Assembly: GCA_002238925.1 (NCBI GenBank)
Contig: MPNH01000011.1
Location: 1 to 64,000, forward strand
Length of the DNA: 64,000 bases
Source: Spirochaetaceae bacterium bin103
Lineage (GTDB): Bacteria; Spirochaetota; Spirochaetia; SZUA-6; Bin103
Direction: 5' to 3'
The position numbers were made by a program, and so were the translations under genes. This document shows positions 8,554 to 21,911 of this stretch, one piece after another. The notes under the pieces are model-generated. The model ran no database searches, was not told the DNA's origin, and saw only the letters and a program-made list of their open reading frames with translations. How positions within the stretch are numbered: the stretch's first letter is position 1; each line of letters begins with the position of its first letter.

Positions 8554-10014
8554 CTACGGCAGCAGCGTGGAGCCCATCAGGTAGCGGTCGCACTCGCGCG
8601 CCGCGCCGCGCCCCTCCATGATCGCCCACACCACCAGGCTGGCGCCGCGCCGAATGTCGCCGGCGGCGAACACGCCGGGCAGGCTGGTGGTGAATTCGCC
8701 GTACTCCGCCTTGGCGTTGCTGCGTTCGTCGCGCTCCAGGCGGAGCTGGTCGATCAGTTGGTCCTCCGGGCCCAGGAAGCCCATCGACAGCAGCACGAGC
8801 TGGGTGGGAACGTCGCGCCCGCTGCCGCTCACCGGCTGCGGGGGTCCTTCGCTCCAGTCGACGTCGACCAGGCGCGTGTGCGTGACGCGGTTGCCGGCAT
8901 CGGAGGCAAATCGTTCCGCGGTCACGCTGTACCCGCGCGGGTCAGCGCCATGCACGGCGGCCACTTCTTCCTGACCGTAGTCGGGCAGCGAGGTGCGCCC
9001 GAACTGCGGCCACGGCAGACCGGCCGGGAACTCGGGCACGATCTCGATCTGAGTCAGGGATCGGCAGCCCTGGCGCATGGCGGTGCCGACGCAGTCGGTA
9101 CCGGTATCGCCGCCGCCGATCACCAGCACGTCCTTGCCTCCGGCGTCGATGGGCGGCCGCCCGGAGGCACTGTCGAGCAGCCAGCGGGTGTTGGCGGTGA
9201 GATACTCCATCGCCTGGTGGATGCCGTCCAACGCGCGGCCCGGGATCGGCAGGTCGCGCGGCTTGGTAGCCCCGCAGCACAGCACGACCGCGTCGAACTG
9301 TTCGCGCAGGTCGGGGCCGGACAGGTCGCGGCCCACCTCGACGCCGGTGTGAAACTCGACTCCCGCGCGCCGCATCAGGTCGACGCGGCGATCCACGAGC
9401 GGCTTTTCCAGCTTCATGTTGGGGATGCCGTACATCAGCAGTCCGCCGATGCGGTCCTCGCGCTCGTACACGGTGACCAGGTGGCCGGCGCTGTTGAGCT
9501 GATCCGCGCACGCCAGTCCCGCGGGGCCCGATCCGACCACCGCCACCCGCTTGCCGGTGCGCACGGCCGGCGGGGCCGCCTCGACCCAGCCCGATTCGAA
9601 GCCGCGTTCGATGATCGCCCACTCGGTGTTCTTGATGGTCACGGGCGGCTCGATGATGGCCAGCACGCAGGCGGACTCGCAGGGCGCCGGGCACACCTTG
9701 CCGGTGAATTCGGGGAAGTTGTTGGTCTTGTGCAGGCGGTCGAGCGCGTCGCGCCACAGCCCGCGGTACACCAGGTCGTTCCACTCCGGGATCAGGTTGT
9801 TGAGCGGGCAGCCGACAGTCTGCCGGGTATCCGCGCGGCCGTCGCCGGTGTGGCAGAACGGGGTGCCGCAATCCATGCACCGGGAGGCCTGGGCGCGCAG
9901 CTCTTCGTCGCCCGCGTGGCCGTGAAAATCGGCCCAGTCGGCAACGCGCGCGGCCGGGTCGCGGTCGGGCGGCAGGTTGCGGTCTATTTCCTTGAATCCG
10001 GTTGGCTTTCCCAT
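8554..10014 (-). CDS. gltD: Glutamate synthase (NADPH) small subunit
   Basis: Passes electrons from NADPH through FAD to the large subunit, for glutamine plus 2-oxoglutarate to two glutamates. The N-terminal cysteines that bind the 4Fe-4S clusters are visible: CMDCGTPFC (about 47-55), then CPLNN and the [11 protein letters not shown] run. Two Rossmann motifs follow: [16 protein letters not shown] and [17 protein letters not shown]. The C-terminal FAD contact [19 protein letters not shown] is typical. Its 486 residues match the family. It lies 24 bases downstream of gltB and is surely co-transcribed with it. Confidence 0.96.
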   Translation of the reverse strand: MGKPTGFKEIDRNLPPDRDPAARVADWADFHGHAGDEELRAQASRCMDCGTPFCHTGDGRADTRQTVGCPLNNLIPEWNDLVYRGLWRDALDRLHKTNNFPEFTGKVCPAPCESACVLAIIEPPVTIKNTEWAIIERGFESGWVEAAPPAVRTGKRVAVVGSGPAGLACADQLNSAGHLVTVYEREDRIGGLLMYGIPNMKLEKPLVDRRVDLMRRAGVEFHTGVEVGRDLSGPDLREQFDAVVLCCGATKPRDLPIPGRALDGIHQAMEYLTANTRWLLDSASGRPPIDAGGKDVLVIGGGDTGTDCVGTAMRQGCRSLTQIEIVPEFPAGLPWPQFGRTSLPDYGQEEVAAVHGADPRGYSVTAERFASDAGNRVTHTRLVDVDWSEGPPQPVSGSGRDVPTQLVLLSMGFLGPEDQLIDQLRLERDERSNAKAEYGEFTTSLPGVFAAGDIRRGASLVVWAIMEGRGAARECDRYLMGSTLLP

Positions 10015-10038
10015 GATCTGTCCGTGCTGCCTGCGGGC

Positions 10039-14694
<4,656 letters not shown>

Positions 14695-14743
14695 GTCAGC
14701 GCTCCGGCAGCGCGGTGCGGATAACCTCCAGATCTGGTGAGCC

Positions 14744-14771
14744 AATATACTAAGAGCGCGAGCGAACGGAA
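14744..14771 (-). promoter_or_regulatory. Candidate sigma-70 promoter for gltBD
   Basis: Reading the minus strand, TTCCGT (14771-14766) and TATATT (14749-14744) are 16 bases apart and lie about 50 bases before the gltB start. This is one of few AT-rich spots in a GC-rich intergenic region. It is a motif match only; no transcription data are implied. Confidence 0.35.
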
Positions 14772-14957
14772 TGTCGCTTTGCTGTGGCGTCCGTCAAGCG
14801 TTGCGCGTCTGCACCGACGCACGCACGCCGTGCCAGTCGCGTCGCCGGGTGCGTACCATAGTGGAAGCGGGCAATATAGTCAATCCCGACAGTGTTCGCG
14901 TATGATGGCTGCTGTCAGCCCGGCCAAACCGACAACGGAGTCGTCATCGGAGGACAG

Positions 14958-15308
14958 ATGTACTATTACCCGAACCGTGCGCACAAGAGGGAGACTACCG
15001 AAGCCGGGCCTCCAGGATGGCGTCCGGACAAGGAGCCTTGCCCGGACATGACGCCGCGAGAGCGGGAGACGCTGTTGCAGGATTCTATCGCAATAGATCC
15101 TGGTTCGCCGACATCGCAACGTTTCGCGGTTCGGCGCCGCTCAGGGTTGGAGTTCTTCACAGCTCGAATGACCAGGGCGGTGAATGGCAACGTCGAGTTT
15201 CACGGTTATCCGACGCCGCACGTACCGGGACGCGTACTGAGACAGTTTCGGGATCAGGGCCTGATTACCAAAGCGGAGTATGGCAGCTTGGTGAAGCGGC
15301 TCGGCTGA
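14958..15308 (+). CDS. Unknown 116-residue protein, first gene of a two-gene cassette
   Basis: Not recognised with certainty. Soluble, no signal peptide or membrane segment. The start ATG has GGAGG 4 bases upstream. The N-terminus is Tyr/Arg/Pro-rich (MYYYPNRAHKR, then EAGPPGW and a CPD motif near residue 32). A middle section rich in Arg and aromatic residues follows, with a conserved-looking HGYPTPHVP near the C-terminus and a helical tail. Its stop is only 2 bases before the next start, implying obligate co-translation with the IrrE-like protein. Small proteins coupled to IrrE/ImmA-like partners are often toxins or antitoxins, but nothing in this sequence proves that. Confidence 0.7.
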   Translation: MYYYPNRAHKRETTEAGPPGWRPDKEPCPDMTPRERETLLQDSIAIDPGSPTSQRFAVRRRSGLEFFTARMTRAVNGNVEFHGYPTPHVPGRVLRQFRDQGLITKAEYGSLVKRLG

Positions 15309-15310
15309 CG

Positions 15311-16798
15311 ATGTTGATCGGCAACCGCAACGACTTGGCTTTCGAGGTCCATCCGCTCACGCCCACTTGGGAGCGTCGCTATCTCCCGGAACGGTCGGCG
15401 TGGGCGCAACTCGGAATCTGGGTGAGCGGTACGAACCTGTGTGAGAACATTCTGGATGGATCGGACTCCGTTCGATCGGGCATCAATGTTCCGCTGGCTC
15501 CGCTGGTGGATTGGCTGGTGCGATCCTGGACATTCATCGAGTTCGAGGAGGGGCCCGGCTATTTCCCGCTGCGTCGCTCGTCGCGCGAGACCCTCCGTGC
15601 CTGGGGCGATACTGCGCCGCGGGCCGAATTCACGGAAGATCAGTGGTTCGACGCCCGCGAGCTATGGTGGACGCGACACTTCCTGTCCGCTGGAGCGGAC
15701 GGCTCCCGGTTGCCGAATGTCTCCCTTGTCCGTGCCGGCGATCAGTTGGTCATCGAATGGGGGCGGGCCGAGTTTCCCGGCGGCCAGGCTCCGCGGTTCA
15801 TCTCGGAAGACGGCCAGGCAGTTATCGGGTGGCTCGCCGGCGAGGAGGCTCTGGCCGAGTTCGCGACGTTCGTAGCCGAATGGCTCCGGACGGAGGATCT
15901 GGCGGACGTCTATCCGTGGGTGCGCCTGAGCGACCCGCTTCGCGAGAAGGAATCCCGCTTCGACGAGAAACTGCACGCCTACATCGGGATCGACCCGAAT
16001 GTGTTGTACGAATGGAAGGATACGAACACGGACTCCGGCCTCCGTGAATGGCTCGGGCTCCCTGCAGACTGCGAGGATCCTGGTGGTAGCGTAATCACCC
16101 AGGTGCTGAGGGATCTGCCACCGGACGCTTCCGAATCGTTGCGTAGTCAGGTGTGGCGGTTGGATCAGGAGACCCGCAGGGGAAAGAAATTCTCCGACGA
16201 GTTGCGAACCATGGCACGCGATGCAGCCGGGAGCGGCGGTCATGCCGAGTTGTCGGGGTATCAGGCCGCCCGCGCGGTTCGGCATCATCTAGGTTTGGAT
16301 GGAAAGCCGATCGACGACGTCGACGAGCAACTCAAGGAATTCGGAGCCGAGGTCATCGAGTCTGGCGTGGAGTGCCTCCGGGAGAGGATGCTGGTTGGCT
16401 CCCGACAGGGGCATGGCGCCGCCGTCGTGCTCAACCGGACACCCCGCACCGAGACGCCGTGGGGGCGACGATTCGAGTCGGCCCGCGGTTTGGGCCACCT
16501 GCTGATGGACCCCTATCGAGAACATACGCTCGGAGCCGCTTCCAGTACCTTCTCGCAGCCTTGGGCAAGACGACGTTCGGGCGCGTTCGCGGCAGAGTTG
16601 CTTCTGCCGAGTGCAGCGCTGCTCGAAGATGCGGGACACCTCGACTCTGCTGCTCAGGGGGTGACATTCAAGCGGATCATGGAGAGGTACCGGGTCGGCG
16701 CCAGAACCGCCGCTTTTCAACTCTGGAACCAAGGGTTGCTCTCGAGCAGTCAGGTTCGCGACGAGTTAATCGATTGTTACTCCGGTGTGGGAGGATAA
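15311..16798 (+). CDS. Protein with degenerate ImmA/IrrE-like peptidase domain
   Basis: A 495-residue protein. Its C-terminal third resembles ImmA/IrrE metallopeptidases: RFESARGLGHLLMDP aligns with the zinc helix, followed by GAFAAELLLPSAAL (the usual FAAELLMP segment) and a helical tail (RYRVGARTAAFQLWNQGLL) that suits substrate-dependent sensing. The HExxH motif is broken: the expected His-Glu are Arg-Gly, leaving only the second His. Classical zinc hydrolysis is therefore unlikely and a binding or sensing role is more plausible. The N-terminal 330 residues are acidic and Trp-rich with no family I can name. The frame opens at 15017, but the start at 15311 fits its tight coupling to the small upstream gene. 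Base composition looks less GC-rich than the flanking gltB and envelope genes. Confidence 0.7.
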   Translation: MLIGNRNDLAFEVHPLTPTWERRYLPERSAWAQLGIWVSGTNLCENILDGSDSVRSGINVPLAPLVDWLVRSWTFIEFEEGPGYFPLRRSSRETLRAWGDTAPRAEFTEDQWFDARELWWTRHFLSAGADGSRLPNVSLVRAGDQLVIEWGRAEFPGGQAPRFISEDGQAVIGWLAGEEALAEFATFVAEWLRTEDLADVYPWVRLSDPLREKESRFDEKLHAYIGIDPNVLYEWKDTNTDSGLREWLGLPADCEDPGGSVITQVLRDLPPDASESLRSQVWRLDQETRRGKKFSDELRTMARDAAGSGGHAELSGYQAARAVRHHLGLDGKPIDDVDEQLKEFGAEVIESGVECLRERMLVGSRQGHGAAVVLNRTPRTETPWGRRFESARGLGHLLMDPYREHTLGAASSTFSQPWARRRSGAFAAELLLPSAALLEDAGHLDSAAQGVTFKRIMERYRVGARTAAFQLWNQGLLSSSQVRDELIDCYSGVGG

Positions 16799-16857
16799 GC
16801 GCTCGATCCGAGGCACCGCCCCGTGCGTCACTTTCCCGCCGGATGCCGTTACCTTGG

Positions 16858-17595
16858 TCAATCCCAGATGCCGGCGTCGATCAGCGCGGTGGTTGCCGCT
16901 TGTGCCCAGCCGCGGTTGGCGGCCGGGCTGGCCGGAGAAGGGTGAAGGATCTGTACGCAGAGCGGACGTTCAATCTCTGGCAACGGGAAAACCGCGCGTT
17001 GCGCGGCGCGCATGGCGAATGCGCCGATGCCGACCAGCCAGCGCGGGCGAAGATGCTCGACCACGGCCAGCAGGTGGCGGTCGCAGAGCGCCAGCAGGGG
17101 CGAGCGCTCGGCAGCCGGGAGCTTGTCGGGGGTGCGGTTGCGGCCGGATGCCTCGACGAACATCAGCGGACAGTAGTTGGCGACGAAGTGGTCGCGGAAG
17201 AACGCACCCGGCGTGCCGAAGCGGTCCCGGAACAGCCCCCACAGGCGGGCGCCGCTGATTTCTCTGCGCGGGCACGCGAAGCCCTCGATGGGCCGCTTGG
17301 GGTGCTCGCGGGCCGGGGCGTCCACCGCGCAGTCGATGCCGAGCCAGTCGCGCGCCGTGTGTACCTCGCCGAACGGCACCCCGGTCTGCGCCATGCCGAA
17401 CGGGCCCGGATTCATGCCCAGGAACAGCACCGCCGCCCGGCGCGGCGCCCAAGATTCGACGAACGCGCGAAAGCCGCACCAAGCGTAGTCCAGCGGCGCG
17501 TATACGGTGTCTACGGGCGCGCCGAAACGCAGCGTGGCCAGATCGCGGCTCATCTCGCGTGCCGCCGCAAGTAGCGGTTCCGGGTGGCGGTCCAT
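16858..17595 (-). CDS. Single-strand-selective uracil-DNA glycosylase, SMUG1 type
   Basis: Base-excision repair enzyme that removes uracil (and oxidised pyrimidines in relatives) from DNA. Motif 1 GMNPGPFGMAQTG (60-72) and the C-terminal HPSPASP loop are diagnostic for SMUG1. The Asn in GMNPG is the catalytic-site residue of the family, and FVANYCPLMF and EGFACPRREISG are also typical. Its 245 residues match bacterial SMUG1. The frame is open further upstream through the 17-bp repeat array, where translation would be repetitive and meaningless. Starts at 17595 or 17622 are the realistic choices, neither with a strong ribosome-binding site. It diverges from the DUF1015 fusion gene. Confidence 0.9.
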   Translation of the reverse strand: MDRHPEPLLAAAREMSRDLATLRFGAPVDTVYAPLDYAWCGFRAFVESWAPRRAAVLFLGMNPGPFGMAQTGVPFGEVHTARDWLGIDCAVDAPAREHPKRPIEGFACPRREISGARLWGLFRDRFGTPGAFFRDHFVANYCPLMFVEASGRNRTPDKLPAAERSPLLALCDRHLLAVVEHLRPRWLVGIGAFAMRAAQRAVFPLPEIERPLCVQILHPSPASPAANRGWAQAATTALIDAGIWD

Positions 17596-17624
17596 CGCAA
17601 TGTGGCCGGTACGGTAGCGCATTC

Positions 17625-17700
17625 TGCCGCGGAATGCATTGTGCCGCGGAATGCATTGTGCCGCGGAATGCATTGTGCCGCGGAATGCATTGTGCCGCGG
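17625..17700. repeat. 17-bp tandem repeat with nested palindromes, 4.5 copies
   Basis: The unit TGCCGCGGAATGCATTG occurs at 17625-17641, 17642-17658, 17659-17675 and 17676-17692 without a mismatch, then as a half copy to 17700. Each unit contains two palindromes, CCGCGG and AATGCATT, set about one and a half helical turns per period. The array fills the divergent spacer between the SMUG1 and DUF1015-aminotransferase genes. The 17-base period is not a multiple of three, so it is not a coding repeat. Candidate roles are a multi-site operator, an iteron-like protein-binding array, or a slippage-expanded repeat. Confidence 0.9.
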
Positions 17701-17744
17701 CTGCCCTGCTTGCCGGCGTGGCCGGGTCCAAGGCACGATGCGGC

Positions 17745-20381
17745 ATGGCCACCGCCGCCAACGAGGTGCTGCCGCTGAGTGCGCTCCACTACGACGCAAG
17801 CCAGGTCGGTCGGATCGGAGACTGCCTGGCACCGCCGTACGACGTGATCACGCCGGCGATGCAGGAGGCGTACCACGCGCAGCATCCGTATAACGTGGTG
17901 CGGTTGACGCTCGGACGGCAGCATGCCGGCGACACCGGTATCGACAACCGCTACACGCGCGCCGCGGCCACGCTCGACGACTGGCTGGCCGGTGGCGTGC
18001 TGCGCGCCGCCGCACGGCCCGCGTTCTGGGTGTACGAACAGAGTTTCGCGCTGCCCGAGGCTGGCCCCCGGCAGGTCACCGGGCTGATCGGACGGGTGCG
18101 CCTGCACGACTACGGCTCCGGAGCGATCCTGCCACATGAGCAGGTGATGGGCGGGGTGGTGGAGGACCGGCTGCGGCTGACGCGCGCGTGCAACGTACAG
18201 ATGGAATACATTTGGTCGATCTACCGCGAGCGCACCGGCGAGGTGGACCGGCTGCTCGAGCAGGCCAAGTCGGCGCCGGCGATGATCGATCATGTCGAGC
18301 GGGCGCTGGAAGAAGGGGCGCACGGCGCCGACGCGGAGGCTGTCCGGCACCGCCTGTGGCGGCTTGCGGACCGGGCGGGCATGGCCTCGATCTCGCGGGC
18401 GCTGGGCCGGGGGCCAATCTATATCGCCGACGGCCACCACCGCTATCAGACCATGCTGCACTACCGGAACGAGATGCGGCGCCGCCATCCGGACGCCGGA
18501 CCGGATGCGCCGTGGGAGTTCATCCTGATGTTCCTGGTCAACAGCGAGCATCAGCAGGTGACCATTCTGCCGATTCATCGCCTGCTGTACGGATCCGCGA
18601 TCGACGATGCCGGTGTACTGGAGCGGGGCCTGGCCGAGCATTTCGCCGTGCGCCGGTACCGCCCCGGGGATGCCGGACGGTCCGCCGCCGAGCGGCACTG
18701 GCTGCGCGACCTGGCCGCGGTGGGACCGGACGAGCGCAAGCTGGGCCTCTACCTGCGTGGCAGCGGTACGTTCCTGGCCGCCACCTTGCGGGAGGGAGCG
18801 GCGGCGTCGAGTGCGGGAGCCGAACACGCCTCGCCGCGTTGGTTGCGGCTGGACGTCAACGTGCTCAACGACCTGGTGCTGCGGCGCATCTTCGGGGTTA
18901 CCGAGGCGGAACTGGACGGCGGCACGCGGGTGAGCTACACGCACGCCGCCGGCGAGGCGCTGGCGGCGGTCGACGGCGGCCGCGCCGACGTGGCGCTGGT
19001 GATGAATGCGACCGCGCTTGACGACGTGCTGGCGGTCGCCGACGGCGGCGAGCGGCTGCCGCGCAAGTCCACGTTCTTCTACCCGAAGCCGGTATCGGGC
19101 CTGTTGCTCTACCCGATGGCGGAGCGCGGCGACAACACCGGGGAAGGCGCGGAGGGCGGCGCCCCCCGGGGGTGGGCGGGGAGGGCCGCGGCTCCGTTCG
19201 CCGATACGTTTCCGGACCGCTACGAGCCGAACGAGTTGACCCGCCTGGTCGCGGCACGCCGGGCCGCCGGGCAGCCGGTGGTCGACCTGACCGAGAGCAA
19301 TCCCGCGACGCTGGGACTGAGCCCCGATCCGCTGCGCCTGGCTCCGCGGCTGAGCGCCGGGGCGCGCGGGTACCAGCCCGAACCGTGCGGCGCCGCCGCG
19401 GCGCGCGAGGCGGTTGCCGCCTGCTACCGGGAGCGCGGCCTGGCGGTGGCGGCCAGGCAGGTGGTGCTCGCCGCCAGCACCAGCGAAGCGTACGGCTGGC
19501 TGTTCAAGCTGCTGTGCGGTGCCGGCGACCGGGTGTTGGTGCCGGTGCCCGGCTACCCGCTATGCGCCGACCTGGCGCACCTGGAGCGGGTCGTTGCCAG
19601 GCCCTACCGGCTGAGCGCGGGCGCGTCGGGATGGCATCCGGACCGCGCCGACGTGGCCGCCGGGCTGCGGGCCGGCGCGCGCGCGGTCATCGCCATCAGT
19701 CCGCATAACCCGACCGGCGCGTACCTGACCGCCGAGGACGCGCGCTGGCTGAGCGCGGCCTGCGCCGACCACGGCGCGGCGTTGATCGTGGACGAGGTGT
19801 TCGCCGACTACCCCTGGGACGGACATGCCGGTACGCCGGCGCCCGTCGGCCGCGGGCCGGCGTTGACCTTCTTGCTCGGCGGGCTGTCGAAGGCGCTGGC
19901 ACTGCCGCAACTCAAGTGCGGCTGGATCGTGGTGGCGGGACCGCCGCCGCTGGCCGGCGCGGCGGCCGCCCACCTGGAGTTTCTCGGCGATGCGTACCTG
20001 TCGGTCAACGGCATGGTGCAGGCGGCGCTGCCGGAGCTGCTGGCGCGCCGCGCCGAAGTGCAGCGGCCGATCCTGGCGCGCGTGCGGGGCAACATCCAGG
20101 CCCTGCGCGAGGCCGCGCTGCCCGGCGCCCGCGGCCCGCGCGGGAGCGGCGGCGGTTGGTGGTGGCTGCAGCCGCTGCGCGGGATCGATTCCGACGATGC
20201 CGAGTTCGCGGCCGCGCTGCTGCGCGAGCGCGGCACCCTGGTGCATCCCGGCTACCTGTTCGATGCCGGGCAGCCGAGCGTGGCGCTGTCGTTGATCGTG
20301 CCGCCGCCGGTCCTCACGGAGGGCGTGGCGCACTTGGCGGCGGCGATGGAGGAGCATACCTTATTGAACCGCGCGTATTGA
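17745..20381 (+). CDS. DUF1015 domain fused to class I/II aminotransferase
   Basis: An 878-residue fusion. Residues 1-460 are a complete DUF1015 domain (PPYDVITPAM, the long HPYNVVRLTLG, and YIADGHHRYQTML). DUF1015 proteins are of unknown biochemical function but often neighbour serine/hydroxypyruvate genes. A 25-residue Gly/Ala/Arg linker leads to a fold-type I PLP aminotransferase (about 490-878): ASTSEAYGW, ISPHNPTGAYL, IVDEVFADYPW and the Schiff-base lysine in GGLSKALALP. No stop or frameshift separates the halves, though an in-frame ATG at 19116 could allow separate translation of the second. The start at 17745 has AAGG about 10 bases upstream; an in-frame GTG at 17718 is possible. Confidence 0.88.
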   Translation: MATAANEVLPLSALHYDASQVGRIGDCLAPPYDVITPAMQEAYHAQHPYNVVRLTLGRQHAGDTGIDNRYTRAAATLDDWLAGGVLRAAARPAFWVYEQSFALPEAGPRQVTGLIGRVRLHDYGSGAILPHEQVMGGVVEDRLRLTRACNVQMEYIWSIYRERTGEVDRLLEQAKSAPAMIDHVERALEEGAHGADAEAVRHRLWRLADRAGMASISRALGRGPIYIADGHHRYQTMLHYRNEMRRRHPDAGPDAPWEFILMFLVNSEHQQVTILPIHRLLYGSAIDDAGVLERGLAEHFAVRRYRPGDAGRSAAERHWLRDLAAVGPDERKLGLYLRGSGTFLAATLREGAAASSAGAEHASPRWLRLDVNVLNDLVLRRIFGVTEAELDGGTRVSYTHAAGEALAAVDGGRADVALVMNATALDDVLAVADGGERLPRKSTFFYPKPVSGLLLYPMAERGDNTGEGAEGGAPRGWAGRAAAPFADTFPDRYEPNELTRLVAARRAAGQPVVDLTESNPATLGLSPDPLRLAPRLSAGARGYQPEPCGAAAAREAVAACYRERGLAVAARQVVLAASTSEAYGWLFKLLCGAGDRVLVPVPGYPLCADLAHLERVVARPYRLSAGASGWHPDRADVAAGLRAGARAVIAISPHNPTGAYLTAEDARWLSAACADHGAALIVDEVFADYPWDGHAGTPAPVGRGPALTFLLGGLSKALALPQLKCGWIVVAGPPPLAGAAAAHLEFLGDAYLSVNGMVQAALPELLARRAEVQRPILARVRGNIQALREAALPGARGPRGSGGGWWWLQPLRGIDSDDAEFAAALLRERGTLVHPGYLFDAGQPSVALSLIVPPPVLTEGVAHLAAAMEEHTLLNRAY

Positions 20382-20427
20382 CCGATGCGAAGATCATGAG
20401 CACGGTCACTGCGTGACACGGAAGACC

Positions 20428-21906
20428 ATGAGTACCGATACACAGGTATCGCCCCGTGGGCGGCACACTCGGACCGGAGCACGACCAGCGGCCGTGGCCG
20501 CCAGCTTGGCGATGCTGGTTTCGCTGGCGGCGTTGACCGGCTGTGTCGGCGTCGCCGACGTGCAACAGACGGTCGAGTTCATGGAGCACTACCGCGCCGG
20601 CGAGTTCGCGGCGGCGAGCAATCTGATCGGCGGCCCCACCGGGCTCGACTACCAGGCGGACAACCTGCTTACCTCGCTGCACGTCGGCATGGCACTGCGC
20701 AACGAGCAGCGCCACGACGCCGCGCAGGTGGCGTTCGACCGCGCCGAGGGGCAGTTGCTTTGGAAGTCGGACGAGGTGGCATCGGTCGAGGACGTGCTCG
20801 GCGTCGGTTTGAGCCTGATCGCCAGCGACCTGGCGCTGTCCTACCACGGCAACATCTACGAGGGCGTGCTGGTCAATACCTACAAGGCGCTCGGCGCGCT
20901 GGCGGCGGGCGATCCGGACCGGGCGCGGGTGGAGTTGAATCGGGCGGCGCAGCGGCAGGACAACGCGGTCGACCAACTCGCGGTCAAGGTGAGTGCGCTG
21001 ACCGCGAACGAGGACGAGGACGCGCAGCAGCAGCACCAGGAGGAGATCGACGAGGCCGTCGCCGAGGTGATGGACCCGGACGGACCGGTCGCCAGGAGGC
21101 TCGACGCCGTCGACTCGCTCGGGCAGTACCAGGGTCTGCGCAATCCGTTCACCGACTGGCTGCACGGCGTGTTCCGGTTGGCCACCGGGGAGGCCAACCG
21201 TGCCTCCAACCTGTTGCGTGACGCGGTGGTGGTGGACGGACGCCGCAATCGCCACCTGCTCGCCGACTTCGCGGCCGCCGAACGCATCGCGCAGGGCGGC
21301 AAGGCGGAGAGCGACCGGGTGTGGGTCATTCACGAGGATGGCCTCGGGCCCCGCCTCGATGAGTTCCGGTTCGATATATTCGTACCCACCGAGCACGGTC
21401 TGATCGCGGTCGGGACGGCGCTGCCAACCCTGTATGGCGGCACGCCCGCGTACGGCAGCCTGACCGTGCGAGCCGACGGCCGCAGCACCGAAACGGAGCC
21501 GATCTTGCACCTCGACCGCTACGTGGCGACCGAGTTTCGCGCCGGCTATGACGGGGTAGTGTTCAAGGCGGTGGCGGCCGCGGTAATCCGGGTGCTGGTG
21601 CAGGCCGAGTTGCAGAAGGGTTCCGACAGCAGCGGGTTCTTCGGGGCGCTGGCCAAGGTTGTGGTGCCGGCGGCGGCCACCATCGTGACGCAGGCCGACA
21701 CACGCATGTGGCGCGCGCTGCCGCACACCATCGGGATTGCGAGCCTGCCGCGGCCCGCCGATGATATATTACGTATAGGAGCAGCGGGTGCGCCCGGCAT
21801 CGGCGAGGTCAGCCTGCCGCCGGGGCGGTTCGTTATCGTTACGGTCACCACCACGCGTCCGGGGGCACCGCCGGCGCTGAACACCTATTCCCTGCCCGGA
21901 GGTTGA
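20428..21906 (+). CDS. COG3014-family outer-membrane lipoprotein
   Basis: Predicted exported lipoprotein: basic N-region, hydrophobic stretch, lipobox LTGC at about residues 35-38. The mature part is mostly helical with tetratricopeptide-like pairs (ALRNEQRHDAAQVAFDRAEG, ALAAGDPDRARVELNRAAQ), then a beta-rich C-terminus. COG3014 proteins are encoded with LpoB- and CsgG-like lipoproteins, as here, and are assumed to assist peptidoglycan-synthase activation or envelope assembly. The start ATG has GGAAG 5 bases upstream; a GTG at 20413 is less likely. Stop and next gene are close (21906 to 21912), so this is the first gene of a three-gene operon. Confidence 0.82.
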   Translation: MSTDTQVSPRGRHTRTGARPAAVAASLAMLVSLAALTGCVGVADVQQTVEFMEHYRAGEFAAASNLIGGPTGLDYQADNLLTSLHVGMALRNEQRHDAAQVAFDRAEGQLLWKSDEVASVEDVLGVGLSLIASDLALSYHGNIYEGVLVNTYKALGALAAGDPDRARVELNRAAQRQDNAVDQLAVKVSALTANEDEDAQQQHQEEIDEAVAEVMDPDGPVARRLDAVDSLGQYQGLRNPFTDWLHGVFRLATGEANRASNLLRDAVVVDGRRNRHLLADFAAAERIAQGGKAESDRVWVIHEDGLGPRLDEFRFDIFVPTEHGLIAVGTALPTLYGGTPAYGSLTVRADGRSTETEPILHLDRYVATEFRAGYDGVVFKAVAAAVIRVLVQAELQKGSDSSGFFGALAKVVVPAAATIVTQADTRMWRALPHTIGIASLPRPADDILRIGAAGAPGIGEVSLPPGRFVIVTVTTTRPGAPPALNTYSLPGG

Positions 21907-21911
21907 ACCCC

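Noticed and set aside
17625-17700. CRISPR-like repeat
   Set aside because: The units are directly abutting with no spacer sequence, are only 17 bases long, and there are no cas genes in the window.
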